Positions 24,596 to 32,342 of a stretch of DNA of 64,000 nucleotides are shown here, piece after piece. The notes under the pieces were generated by a model. The model was given only the letters and a program-made list of their open reading frames with translations. It ran no database searches and was not told where the DNA came from. This DNA is from a virus, in the IMG/VR virus record IMGVR_UViG_3300034103_001027, positions 42,834-106,833 of that record; one strand, given 5' to 3'. The translations under genes and the position numbers were made by a program. Position 1 is the first letter of the stretch; every line of letters starts with the position of its first letter.

Positions 24596-25735
24596 TCAAA
24601 CAGGAACAGCACAACCGGAGTTGCGACTTACATTCCCTAGCCCTGACGCCTGATGCCCCAGGCGTTTAATATTTAAAGCAGCATTCAAATCTCGATCAAC
24701 TGAACAATGACAACCACCACAATTAAAAACTCGAACATCAAGAGGCATGTTTTGAACACGACCGCATTGATGACAGGTTTTGGTTGTCGGTTCCCATTGT
24801 CCGATTTGCTCGGTACTTTTACCACGCTTGTACGCTACCCACTTCAGAATCTGCAAGAAACTATCGAACGAAAGATCGGATATCTTCCTTCCCCAAAGTT
24901 TCTGCATGGCTGCGATATTAAGCGTCTCAAAGTACATTATGTCAAACCTATCACACAACGAATGTGCCAACTTAAAGAACCAATCGGTTCTCCGGTTGGC
25001 GATTCGCTCGTGTGCTCTGCTCAATCGATACTTTGCTTTTCGGCGATTCTTGCTGCCTTTCTTTTTACTTGCCAGTTCTCGGTTGCACTTGGCAATTTCA
25101 GCCATGCTAACCTTAAAGAACTGCGGACTTTCAATGGTAGTGCCGTCGCTGCAAGTGAGGAATTGCTTGAGTCCAAAATCAAAGCCAGCCGTATGAATGG
25201 AACCTGTGACTTGATTTTGAGTCTCTTCCTTCTCACAACTAAACACTACCCAAAAACGATTCATGCTATCTCGCTTGAGCGTGCAAGTTTTGATATTGCC
25301 TTCGATCTCACGAGATTTAATGAATTTGTACTGATACTTACCAAAACGGATTCGATTTTCGCCAAGGTATGCCCAACCTGCCTGCTTGAACGTGACGCTT
25401 CCATGCCCAGCGGAACGCTTGAACTTGGGCTTGCCTCGCTTCAGCCCAGCCCGCGTCTTGATCCACTTAAAAAACGCTTGGTACGTCAAGTCGAGTTTTT
25501 CAATGACCGCCTGGACACATTGCGATCCAACGACTTGCCAAGCTTCGCGACGATTGCGAAGCTTGGCAATGTGCTTCATCAGCTGGAATTTATTGCAGTG
25601 CTTCTTGAACAATCGATAGTGGGTTTTTTGAAAAGCAACACAGTGATTGCGAATGCGAGTGGCTGTAGTCACAAGGCGATGAAGCCTGTGATTCTTGCTG
25701 CTCTCGTACATTCGGAATTTGTAGCTGATTCTCAT
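24596..25735 (-). CDS. tnpB: TnpB RNA-guided nuclease of the IS element
   Basis: A 379-residue TnpB. The RuvC triad appears intact: Asp in AGFDFGLKQFLTCSDG (~190), Glu in IMYFETLNIAAMQKLWG (~275), Asp in CSVDRDLNAALNI (~350). The zinc-finger insertion is present (TCHQCGRVQ then NCGGCHC). TnpB uses a guide RNA from the element's right end, with the guide taken from the flanking DNA; here that is 24554 leftward, starting AGCGAACTGCGAGGG. It would then cut copies of the site that lack the insertion next to TTAC. The start abuts tnpA. Confidence 0.93.
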   Translation of the reverse strand: MRISYKFRMYESSKNHRLHRLVTTATRIRNHCVAFQKTHYRLFKKHCNKFQLMKHIAKLRNRREAWQVVGSQCVQAVIEKLDLTYQAFFKWIKTRAGLKRGKPKFKRSAGHGSVTFKQAGWAYLGENRIRFGKYQYKFIKSREIEGNIKTCTLKRDSMNRFWVVFSCEKEETQNQVTGSIHTAGFDFGLKQFLTCSDGTTIESPQFFKVSMAEIAKCNRELASKKKGSKNRRKAKYRLSRAHERIANRRTDWFFKLAHSLCDRFDIMYFETLNIAAMQKLWGRKISDLSFDSFLQILKWVAYKRGKSTEQIGQWEPTTKTCHQCGRVQNMPLDVRVFNCGGCHCSVDRDLNAALNIKRLGHQASGLGNVSRNSGCAVPV

Positions 25736-26128
25736 TTAGACGTTTCTCTGGTTTTCAATATATTGCTTAATGACCGAAAGCGGAGCACCACCCACCGTTG
25801 CGACGAAATAGCTATTTGTCCAAAGCGTTGGCATTCGACTCTTGAGGTGCCTGAATTCTGATCGAAGCAACCGACTAGTGCGTCCCTTGATCTGCTTGAC
25901 GAGGCGATGGATTCCGTACTGTGGATCGCACTCAACAAGAAGATGCACATGGTCGGGCATTGTCTCAATTTCAATTATGTCACTAAGACGCTCGCCGCAA
26001 ACCTGACGAACAATCTCCTTGAGTCGCACATCAACCGCATCAACGATTACGTTTCGCCTGTACTTCGGGCACCAAACCACGTGGTACTTGCACGAGTAGC
26101 AGACGTTGTTGTTAGTTTTGTATTTCAT
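25736..26128 (-). CDS. tnpA: TnpA Y1 transposase of IS200/IS605 family
   Basis: I chose the ATG at 26128 (MKYKTNNNVCYSCKYH), giving 130 residues, the usual size. The HUH motif is ETMPDHVHLLVE and the nucleophile Tyr lies in VIKQYIENQRNV near the end. TnpA cuts and rejoins single-stranded DNA at the TTAC/TCAA ends. The promoter lies so close that the message should be nearly leaderless. Confidence 0.93.
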   Translation of the reverse strand: MKYKTNNNVCYSCKYHVVWCPKYRRNVIVDAVDVRLKEIVRQVCGERLSDIIEIETMPDHVHLLVECDPQYGIHRLVKQIKGRTSRLLRSEFRHLKSRMPTLWTNSYFVATVGGAPLSVIKQYIENQRNV

Positions 26129-26135
26129 GGTCTGA

Positions 26136-26163
26136 ATTATACCGCTCGTTACTGTATAGTCAA
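26136..26163 (-). promoter_or_regulatory. Promoter of tnpA
   Basis: On the minus strand TTGACT (26163-26158), a 16-base spacer, and TATAAT (26141-26136). The tnpA ATG follows 7 bases after the -10 box. Confidence 0.7.
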
Positions 26164-26237
26164 TGCCCATTTCAAAAACATTAGGAGCGTTGGCTTATAT
26201 TCCCATGCCTAAAGGTAGGGGCTTTACGCCAAATTTG

Positions 26238-26411
26238 GTAATGGCTCGCTTGCATCGCCAATTTCCCAACCAAACTTGCCAACCAATCAACATCGCTTGC
26301 CGATGGCCCAACCAGGCTACCAAGGCGATCTGCTGCCAATTTGACTGTTTCTACCCAAGTCTCTCGTTGCGACTCTAGCTGACCTTGAATTTCTTTTTCT
26401 CGTTCGCTCAT
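26238..26411 (-). pseudogene. 5' part of small gene split by the IS element
   Basis: Starts at ATG 26411 (MSEREKEIQG) with AGGGGA upstream, runs 58 codons to TAC, where the IS begins. Beyond this it reads into IS sequence and stops at 26181. The product would be a small helical protein (VKLAADRLGSL, VDWLASLVGKL) of unknown role; see the 3' part at 24504-24554. Confidence 0.8.
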
Positions 26412-26415
26412 TTCA

Positions 26416-26745
26416 TTATTTCCCCTTATGATTGTTGTGTTCTTGGAATTCATCGGAATCTCTGTACCCAAGCTTCCATAGTATGCGACTTAAGTCTGCA
26501 GCCAAATGCTCCACGTAGTCCTCCGAATGCACAAACCCAATAGCGCATTGGTCGCACGCATGTATCACTTCATGAATCACCGCCTCTAGTTTTGTTTTGC
26601 CGCACAGGTTTGAATCAATCCAGATCGATCTATTCTTCGCCACGACTGGATCGCAAAGCCCGTCCACTTTTTCCCCATTCGACTTATGCCGACCAAGGGC
26701 CTTGAATTCAATGTTCCAGTACTTGCGTAATATCTTGACTCTCAT
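26416..26745 (-). CDS. Small zinc metallopeptidase-like protein
   Basis: The ATG at 26745 (MRVKILRKYW) is the likely start; one at 26757 is possible. The 109-residue protein carries HEVIH in AVIHEVIHACDQ, the HExxH zinc-protease signature, followed by SEDYVEHLAADLSRILW, which could supply the third ligand. Size and layout resemble short SprT-like or phage ImmA-like proteases. It overlaps neither neighbour's core and lies after the ATPase gene. Confidence 0.65.
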   Translation of the reverse strand: MRVKILRKYWNIEFKALGRHKSNGEKVDGLCDPVVAKNRSIWIDSNLCGKTKLEAVIHEVIHACDQCAIGFVHSEDYVEHLAADLSRILWKLGYRDSDEFQEHNNHKGK

Positions 26746-26776
26746 TGAAAAACCCATCTGAATAATGAGACTAAAC

Positions 26777-28420
26777 CTACACCAGCACTCCACATGAAAG
26801 GTCAATCACCGCCACATCCACATCGGGCTTACTCCAGTGCTCAAGGATCACGTTACCCTTGCGTTTAACCTTCATCGCTGCTATGGCCTTCTCGAAGGTC
26901 CTGTGATCCATCTCGGCACATTCGACCGTTAGGATAGGTGCCTTGGCATTACTCAGCTCATGGATCGCTGCAACAAGACACAACCCGTACAGTAACCTCT
27001 TGCTGCGCGCCAATGACTCAATGGCAACGTCGTCAATGGACACATCCAAGGTCCATCCACGGCCATTCTGGTTGACGCTAACGTAGAGGTTGCTGAGGCC
27101 AGCAGCACCAAGCATCTCATTTGCCTTTGATTCAATTGGCCCTTTTAGCTTCTGAACCTCCTCAGTAAGACGCTTCTTGGCCGTCTCCAATCTTGTCGCA
27201 ACGCCTTCAAGTTCCATGAACGCCTTGTTCCTGGCCTCAACCTGCTTCTTCATTGCTGCTTCATATGCATCCCACGCGCTTGCGGCTTGTACTTGCTGCT
27301 TAAGCGTCGAGATTGACGCATGTGCAGCAAAGAGAGCCTGGTCGTCTAAGATGCAATCGAAGCTGGGCTTCAGGCCAGCAGTGGCCATCGTGACCGCCTC
27401 GATCTTGTCAAGCGCTGTGTTGATTTGCTTGATTTCGTTGGCGTACTTATTGGACAACTCGCTCAGCTTTCCAGAGGCTGCGTACACCCTAAGGCCATCT
27501 GCCTCTGGGATCGTGCTCTTGAACGTCGCGGATTCAGGCAGCTCCAATTCCCCCTCGGGGATCTGACTGCAGATCAAGTCACTCCACTCCTGGGTAGCCG
27601 CCTTCGGATTAGCCCACTGAACAGCTTGCACCAAAAGATGCACTGTATCCTGAACAGCCACCCTAAGAGGCACACCGCGCCCTCTAGCAGAGGAGACAAT
27701 CTTTGGCTCTTTGCTAGACGCCTCCTGGTATATGGCAAGCTGGGTATTTGCTTTTTCAAGCTCAGCGTTTACGTGCGACAGCTTTGTGTTTAGGCCCTGA
27801 AGGATGCCGGTTAGCCGCTGCTTATCAGCCACCCGAGCGGCAGCCTCAGTCTCGGTGCTCTCGAGTTTCGCATTGGCACTGACTTGCATGTTGTGCCTGG
27901 AAAGCTTTTGCTCGATCTCCCTGATCTGATCTTCGATCTCATGGATTGGAGGACCAGTGTACGTGTCAGGCGTCGGCGGCGTCGGTGCGTCGATGATAGT
28001 CTTTAGTCTTTTGCGGTCAGCTTCGAGCGATGCGATGTCCGATTCAATTGAATCAAGTGTCCCTGGTGGCGAGATAAGCTTCAGTCTTCCAGCGCCAGTA
28101 AGGGACCAGAATTCATCGACAGTGCTCGGCAGTCCACCCTGTGTCTCAGGGTCCTCCCACGCCTTCTTGCCTCCACGGATACTCCATGAAGCTTCGATGC
28201 CACGCCCCCAGGCCGTTGCTACCGCTGCATCGCCGCTCATCAGCTTAGACTGCGCTGATGCAATGGCTCCTATTTCGCATCGACCTGTAGCGGCAAGCTG
28301 TAGTGCGGCAGTAGCAGCAGACTTGCCTGATTCGTTGGGGCCCGTGATTACCAGCACATTATCCAACTGAATGGTGTTTGAAGTGCCCTTGACGCCGCTA
28401 TAACTTAAATTAGTAAACAT
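26777..28420 (-). CDS. Rad50/RecF-like SMC-type ATPase
   Basis: A 547-residue ABC-type ATPase: Walker A ITGPNESGKSAATAAL near residue 30, two coiled-coil arms around residues 125-240 and 340-420, and a C-terminal part with a signature-like VAIESLARSKRLLYGLCLV and Walker B APILTVECAEMDHRTF. It resembles phage gp46/SbcC-like proteins but with short arms. A role in recombination-dependent replication or end processing is likely. No separate gp47/SbcD nuclease gene was found beside it. Confidence 0.78.
   Translation of the reverse strand: MFTNLSYSGVKGTSNTIQLDNVLVITGPNESGKSAATAALQLAATGRCEIGAIASAQSKLMSGDAAVATAWGRGIEASWSIRGGKKAWEDPETQGGLPSTVDEFWSLTGAGRLKLISPPGTLDSIESDIASLEADRKRLKTIIDAPTPPTPDTYTGPPIHEIEDQIREIEQKLSRHNMQVSANAKLESTETEAAARVADKQRLTGILQGLNTKLSHVNAELEKANTQLAIYQEASSKEPKIVSSARGRGVPLRVAVQDTVHLLVQAVQWANPKAATQEWSDLICSQIPEGELELPESATFKSTIPEADGLRVYAASGKLSELSNKYANEIKQINTALDKIEAVTMATAGLKPSFDCILDDQALFAAHASISTLKQQVQAASAWDAYEAAMKKQVEARNKAFMELEGVATRLETAKKRLTEEVQKLKGPIESKANEMLGAAGLSNLYVSVNQNGRGWTLDVSIDDVAIESLARSKRLLYGLCLVAAIHELSNAKAPILTVECAEMDHRTFEKAIAAMKVKRKGNVILEHWSKPDVDVAVIDLSCGVLV
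27727..27741 (-). repeat. GACTTGCCATATA-family motif
   Basis: Reads AGCTTGCCATATACC on the minus strand inside the SMC-type ATPase gene, where it encodes LAIY. Confidence 0.45.
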
Positions 28421-28445
28421 ATTGCTCCTGTTTTATGGTAAGCTA

Positions 28446-28874
28446 CTAGGAAATGGACTTGACTTTAATGCTTTCATTGACAAAATTGATGATGTCGCCC
28501 CAACTTCTCCCCTCATGAAACATAATTGTGATGGTGTTGAACACCTGTTCTTTGCATTCTGATGAGTACTCAAGACCACCAAAGTACCGATAAACGGACG
28601 GTTCCTGGGCACTTTCTGGATCAATATTCCATGGCAGTAGTCGTAGAATATTGATAATGGATTGCCATGCCGCATGCGCAGGGATGTGCTTCAGTAGTTC
28701 GACTGCCAGTTCGTTGGCGATTGCTACCTGAGCTTCGCACATCTGTTCTAAAGACATAGCGTGCGGACCAGTAGCAGTGTGGTCGAGGTAATCGCGAATG
28801 TGATCGCGAATATCGTGTTCGTCGTTGGCTTCAAGTGAATCGAGTAGCATCTGTCTCTCCCTACTTGTCAGCAT
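28446..28874 (-). CDS. Unknown early protein (142 aa)
   Basis: First gene leftward from the repressor intergenic region and therefore the first product of the strong minus-strand promoter at 28883-28910. It is helical and acidic, with no HTH visible. Its position would suit a Cro-like or early regulatory function, but the sequence gives no direct support. Confidence 0.65.
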   Translation of the reverse strand: MLTSRERQMLLDSLEANDEHDIRDHIRDYLDHTATGPHAMSLEQMCEAQVAIANELAVELLKHIPAHAAWQSIINILRLLPWNIDPESAQEPSVYRYFGGLEYSSECKEQVFNTITIMFHEGRSWGDIINFVNESIKVKSIS

Positions 28875-28882
28875 AGAATAGT

Positions 28883-28910
28883 ATTATATTTTTGTGACAC
28901 CTTTGGTCAA
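28883..28910 (-). promoter_or_regulatory. Leftward early promoter at the repressor gene
   Basis: On the minus strand TTGACC (28910-28905), a 16-base spacer and TATAAT (28888-28883), an almost ideal housekeeping promoter. The overlapping TGACACCTTTGGTCA (28895-28909) is an imperfect palindrome that could be the repressor's operator. Confidence 0.75.
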
Positions 28911-28925
28911 ACACGGAGAAAAGTT

Positions 28926-29312
28926 ATGGAAGTTGATCCTAAGCAAATCGCACTGATATCCAGCGCCAAGGCGTGGATTGCCAGTAGGATACGCGATGTC
29001 AGATTGGCTCGTGGTATGACACAGAAAGAACTCAGTAATCGCATGGCGATAACCTATACCAGAGTTTCTGACCTGGAAAACAACATCTCGGACTACAAAA
29101 TCAGCTCACTCCTTAGGGCCGCATGGGGGCTTGGAGTCTCGCTTGAGGACTTGATGAGCGGCTGCCCTGGATGGAAGTCCAAGGCAGCCATCGAAAAAAC
29201 AATGATTATTGTTGAACACCAGAGAGCCCATCACGTTCTAGTCTCTTCTGGTGTTTCGGCTCGAGAGGCTGACCGCATTTGCGCCAGACTCCTCGATGAA
29301 TCCCGGTCATAA
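28926..29312 (+). CDS. XRE/cI-type HTH regulator (probable lysogeny repressor)
   Basis: A 128-residue protein with an XRE HTH (IRDVRLARGMTQKELSNRMA and YTRVSDLENN). The C-terminal half is helical and may dimerise; there is no peptidase domain for RecA-driven self-cleavage. It faces the leftward early genes across a 50-base gap with the promoter at 28883-28910, the classic immunity arrangement. CGGAG precedes the ATG. Confidence 0.75.
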   Translation: MEVDPKQIALISSAKAWIASRIRDVRLARGMTQKELSNRMAITYTRVSDLENNISDYKISSLLRAAWGLGVSLEDLMSGCPGWKSKAAIEKTMIIVEHQRAHHVLVSSGVSAREADRICARLLDESRS

Positions 29313-29377
29313 CAAATTCCCACCCCGTCTTATGCTTGGTAGCGTCGGAGTATCCTTTCAGTATTGTAGCCAGAGGT

Positions 29378-29707
29378 TTACTGACAATCATCTAATAGTT
29401 CCTCCTTTTCTTCCTTGATTCCAAACTTTTTCATGAGCGACTCCCGGTACTCCAAAGCGCCCTCCACCCCCAAGGCTCGCATCCTCTGGCTGAACAGATG
29501 CCTTACAGGCTCCAGCTTCTCGTAGGTACTGAGGACCCCCTTGACCTTCTCATGGGCTGCCTGTAATGCCTCATGGTACTCTGCGTGCCTGGAATCAATT
29601 GCGTCTGGAACAAACACGCAATTACGAATCACGAGAAATTCCCCGTCCTTTTCTGCGACGAGGATGTGGTATGTCTTACTGATAGGTAGCTTGTCGATTA
29701 CGTTCAT
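29378..29707 (-). CDS. Unknown protein (109 aa)
   Basis: A 109-residue charged protein, beta-type at the start (KTYHILVAEKDGEFLVIRNC) and helical after residue 45. It ends 65 bases from the repressor stop (convergent). A GAGG ribosome site precedes the ATG. Family not recognised. Confidence 0.6.
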   Translation of the reverse strand: MNVIDKLPISKTYHILVAEKDGEFLVIRNCVFVPDAIDSRHAEYHEALQAAHEKVKGVLSTYEKLEPVRHLFSQRMRALGVEGALEYRESLMKKFGIKEEKEELLDDCQ

Positions 29708-29774
29708 GTATGCCTCTTTCGTTGTTGATGTAGTGTCGGATACTAAGTGTCTCTTATAGGCGACTCCTTGTGTG

Positions 29775-29840
29775 TTATAGGCTTGTTAAATCTATGTATC
29801 GCCAACCAGCTCGCGCGCCGATTCGTTCACTTCCATTCAT
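29775..29840 (-). CDS. Possible 21-aa microprotein
   Basis: ATG at 29840 with GGAGAG at the end of the upstream gene as its ribosome site; reads MNGSERIGARAGWRYIDLTS plus Leu and a stop. Only the start signal supports it. The rest of the 134-base gap holds nothing clear. Confidence 0.3.
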   Translation of the reverse strand: MNGSERIGARAGWRYIDLTSL

Positions 29841-29841
29841 T

Positions 29842-30048
29842 TCACTCTCCTTCGACTACCACTCTGGTAGTGTACTGATCTCCATTGATCACGTAAGTGC
29901 CACACGCTTCACCAGTCGCTAGCGCCTCGGTGATCATGCCTTGCACTGGATGGTCAGGCGAGAATATTTCCCGTACCTTGCTGACCTCGCCGTGCGCTAC
30001 TGTATGCACAGCATTTCCGTCGATGTCGTTCACTAATACTATTGCCAT
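29842..30048 (-). CDS. Unknown small protein (68 aa)
   Basis: Acidic, beta-rich protein (MAIVLVNDIDGNAVHTVAHG, YVINGDQYTTRVVVEGE). Its ATG overlaps the stop of the next gene upstream (TAATG). Confidence 0.6.
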   Translation of the reverse strand: MAIVLVNDIDGNAVHTVAHGEVSKVREIFSPDHPVQGMITEALATGEACGTYVINGDQYTTRVVVEGE

Positions 30049-30251
30049 TACACCTCCTCTGATTGGTCGTCGACCACTTGAAACAAAACGCGATCATGGC
30101 TTTCAAAAATAGAAGCAAATCCATCACGCAGGCGAATGTTACCTGGATCGATTTCCAGTAGCCTTTCCATTGCTGTCTTTAGTAATTTTTTCGATTCTAC
30201 TAAGCACACCCTTGCCGCCTCTCGCGACCTCACTCGCTCAATTCTCTTCAT
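30048..30251 (-). CDS. Unknown small protein (67 aa)
   Basis: Basic N-terminal helix (RVRSREAARVCLVESKKLLK) and acidic C-terminus. Overlaps its downstream neighbour by one base. Function unknown. Confidence 0.6.
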   Translation of the reverse strand: MKRIERVRSREAARVCLVESKKLLKTAMERLLEIDPGNIRLRDGFASIFESHDRVLFQVVDDQSEEV

Positions 30252-30302
30252 TTTGCTCCTCCGTTGGTCTGGTGTTTAACTGACTGGCCATGACTCTCGC
30301 GC

Positions 30303-30557
30303 TCAGCACGTTCCAAGAACCCCAAAAAGTTCATTCTTATACGCCCAAGATTCGACATCCGCAATCTGCTCCTCAGTCATACACTCTTCAATAGCATCCA
30401 TCGCCGATTCAATTTTATTAAGTCTCTTATAATATGCTTTGAGTTCTCTGTGATAAGGATGATCCATTGGATTCTTACCATAAAATGGGCTTCGCCAAAG
30501 TGCGTGCACCCTGCGGGCAAGCCTCTTGAAGGTTGCTATTTGCGTTGTAGTTGCCAT
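30303..30557 (-). CDS. Unknown small helical protein (84 aa)
   Basis: Helical and basic at the start (FKRLARRVHALWRSPFYG), acidic at the end (ESAMDAIEECMTEEQIADVE). No motif recognised. Confidence 0.6.
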   Translation of the reverse strand: MATTTQIATFKRLARRVHALWRSPFYGKNPMDHPYHRELKAYYKRLNKIESAMDAIEECMTEEQIADVESWAYKNELFGVLGTC

Positions 30558-30599
30558 TCCTATCTCCGTTAAATAAGTAAGTATCTCACGCTTTACGTT

Positions 30600-30812
30600 T
30601 CACACATCCTTTAAGCTGTGAACATAAGAGAATGTCCTCGTTGGAGTACCCACCTGCCGGTGGCTGTCCTTCATAAAACGAGTATATGATTTGTTGCTGT
30701 CCCACTCCATATTTACCAGGATTTGGGTTTTGGTTTCACCAACAATTACACCGACAAGGCCGTCGCTTGTCTTGATGTATAGCGTACCTAAATGGTTGAT
30801 TAGCTTGCTCAT
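30600..30812 (-). CDS. Unknown small protein (70 aa)
   Basis: The ATG at 30812 overlaps the upstream TGA (ATGA). A beta-rich protein (LGTLYIKTSDGLVGVIVGET, TQILVNMEW). Function unknown. Confidence 0.6.
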   Translation of the reverse strand: MSKLINHLGTLYIKTSDGLVGVIVGETKTQILVNMEWDSNKSYTRFMKDSHRQVGTPTRTFSYVHSLKDV

Positions 30813-31273
30813 TCTGCCTCTCCCTTGCAAGAATAGCGGCCAGACGAAGTGACAGGCCGCTTGATACTCAACACTTCTTTATCTATAAACTCAGTGCATG
30901 AGCACATGCCACTTCGCACCTCACCTAGCAGGGACAGTTCCAGGCGACTAGCTTCCCTATACTTAGAAAACGCATCCCTCTCTGCGAGTCTACACGCTTC
31001 AGTTTCAGATTGAATCATTGTGTCGAACTCAACCATCGTTTTCACTAGGCCAATCCTCTTGGCCTCTCGTCTTGCAAATGTTTGAGTGCGACGGGGATCC
31101 TGTGATCGCAAGTATCTCAAAAAGTCCAGAGCCTTAGTTGTGGGGTTTTCGTAGTTAAAGTCGTTCATGTAGCGGATCGCTTTAACCTCACCGTTGTCAA
31201 TCGCGACCCAGGCTTTACCGCAGCCCCTGTAGTCTCGATCCAGGACGGTATCATCTATCTTGTAAACAATCAT
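30809..31273 (-). CDS. Unknown protein (154 aa)
   Basis: Beta-type start (MIVYKIDDTVLDRDYRG, AWVAIDNGEVKAIRY) and a helical, Arg/Glu-rich middle. C-terminal cysteines (MCSCTEF, YSCKG) are present but do not make a clear zinc motif. Family not recognised. Confidence 0.6.
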   Translation of the reverse strand: MIVYKIDDTVLDRDYRGCGKAWVAIDNGEVKAIRYMNDFNYENPTTKALDFLRYLRSQDPRRTQTFARREAKRIGLVKTMVEFDTMIQSETEACRLAERDAFSKYREASRLELSLLGEVRSGMCSCTEFIDKEVLSIKRPVTSSGRYSCKGEAE

Positions 31274-31311
31274 TTTGTGCCTCCTTCGATTTGGTGTTTA
31301 ACTGTTCGTTA

Positions 31312-31470
31312 CTACTCGATCACGTAGCATGTGACGCTTGTGCCATCTATCTCGACCGAGATTACACCGCTGCCGCCATCATGCTTAGCCGCCTCAATTG
31401 ATTCAGCCAGCTCTTCGGCGGTTGCCTCTCGAACAAAATCGCCGGTCTGATAACTCATTAAGCTTGCCAT
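31312..31470 (-). CDS. Small conserved protein (52 aa)
   Basis: Starts at ATG 31470 with GGAGAG upstream and ends at TAG 31312. It reads MASLMSYQTGDFVREATAEE, then an Ala/Glu helix, a Gly-rich turn (HDGGSGVISVEIDG) and SVTCYVIE. Similar 50-residue proteins occur on plasmids and phages as unknowns, as far as I recall. Confidence 0.7.
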   Translation of the reverse strand: MASLMSYQTGDFVREATAEELAESIEAAKHDGGSGVISVEIDGTSVTCYVIE

Positions 31471-31523
31471 TTATCTCTCCATATCTAAGGGTTGTGCGTA
31501 GCCGCATTGAAGCTAGTTGTCGG

Positions 31524-31889
31524 TTACTGAATACTAACCTCTGGCAAATCCATGACCCCATCGCTTTCGCGAAGCTCATTCGCGGCGTCACACCAGTCGC
31601 TTGCAAGTTGCCTGAGATACTTCTCGCATGTATCAGTCAGTGGAAACGATCCGCAGAAGTCCTCGGCTACAACTCTGAACTTATCATGGCCTGGCATGTC
31701 CATTGCGCTCAGGTCGTACTCGTTGAAGATAGCCAGGCAGCCTTGTTGCCCTTCGCAATGCAGCCACAAGCCGCCCTTCCCTGACTTTGTAGTGCCGGGA
31801 TGTATCTTGACTGAGCCATCAGCTAAGCCCTTAGCAAGCCAGCCGCACGTTCCACGAAGGTATCCGGTATTGGGTATACTGAATTCCAT
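31524..31889 (-). CDS. Unknown protein (121 aa)
   Basis: Several Cys (GTCGWLAKG, LWLHCEGQQGC, EDFCGSF, DTCEKYLRQL) in a mostly beta fold with a helical end. No family recognised. Confidence 0.6.
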   Translation of the reverse strand: MEFSIPNTGYLRGTCGWLAKGLADGSVKIHPGTTKSGKGGLWLHCEGQQGCLAIFNEYDLSAMDMPGHDKFRVVAEDFCGSFPLTDTCEKYLRQLASDWCDAANELRESDGVMDLPEVSIQ

Positions 31890-31990
31890 AACTAAATCTC
31901 CTGCGGGGCGATAGCTGCCCGCTAGCTTCCGGTAATTCCCGGCGTTTCCCGAATTCGGTCGGGGCCGTTCCTCAAAGTGAGGTAATTCAT

Positions 31991-32170
31991 CTACATTCTA
32001 ACATCGGTTATTACCGATATCGGAATCCTCTTTCTCTCGTGCAGTACCTTCGCCCACTTATGGCCGTAGCCAAGCAGGCGATAGTTACCTCCACCGCATG
32101 TCGTCACCCATACGGACTTGATTGCCAAGTCCCTATTGCTGACCATCTTCTTCAGTTCTCTCAGTGTCAT
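31991..32170 (-). CDS. Unknown small protein (59 aa)
   Basis: ATG at 32170 with GGAGA upstream, inside the end of the preceding gene. Basic; MTLRELKKMVSNRDLAIKSV then a Gly-rich turn CGGGNYRLLGYGHKWAKVL. Function unknown. Confidence 0.55.
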   Translation of the reverse strand: MTLRELKKMVSNRDLAIKSVWVTTCGGGNYRLLGYGHKWAKVLHERKRIPISVITDVRM

Positions 32171-32342
32171 CTCGATTCTCCATTTCAATGAACAGATCTA
32201 TTTGTGCGTCAATTGCATCAGCCGCCTCTTTGGCTGTTGCGCGATCCTCATTTGTATTGAGGTCAGCTTCCCGTGCTAGCCAGTACAGGAATCTCTGTAT
32301 CATCCCAAATAGTTCTAGCGTCTTGCCTTTCATCACCACCAT
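32133..32342 (-). CDS. Unknown small protein (69 aa)
   Basis: Helical, with a very acidic C-terminus (NRDDTERTEEDGQQ). Overlaps the 32333 gene at its start and the 31991 gene at its end, so it is part of a tightly packed operon. Confidence 0.55.
   Translation of the reverse strand: MVVMKGKTLELFGMIQRFLYWLAREADLNTNEDRATAKEAADAIDAQIDLFIEMENRDDTERTEEDGQQ

Larger units (their letters stand above)
24555..26237 (-). mobile_element. IS200/IS605-family insertion sequence (tnpA + tnpB), 1,683 bp
   Basis: Read on the minus strand, the element lies 3' of a TTAC tetranucleotide (26241-26238) and ends in TCAA (24558-24555), the target and end pair known from IS608. There is no target duplication, as expected for this family. 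The left end has a subterminal hairpin (GCCCCTACC-TTTAGGCATGGG, about 26199-26224). The right end has another (CCCCCGGAT-TT-ATCCGTGGGG, about 24564-24585). Removing exactly these 1,683 bases restores an open frame across the junction, which fixes the borders. Confidence 0.9.

Noticed and set aside
24707-25861. A 384-codon plus-strand frame
   Set aside because: It is antisense to tnpB and tnpA, has no ribosome site and no recognisable motif. The TnpB frame has full catalytic motifs.
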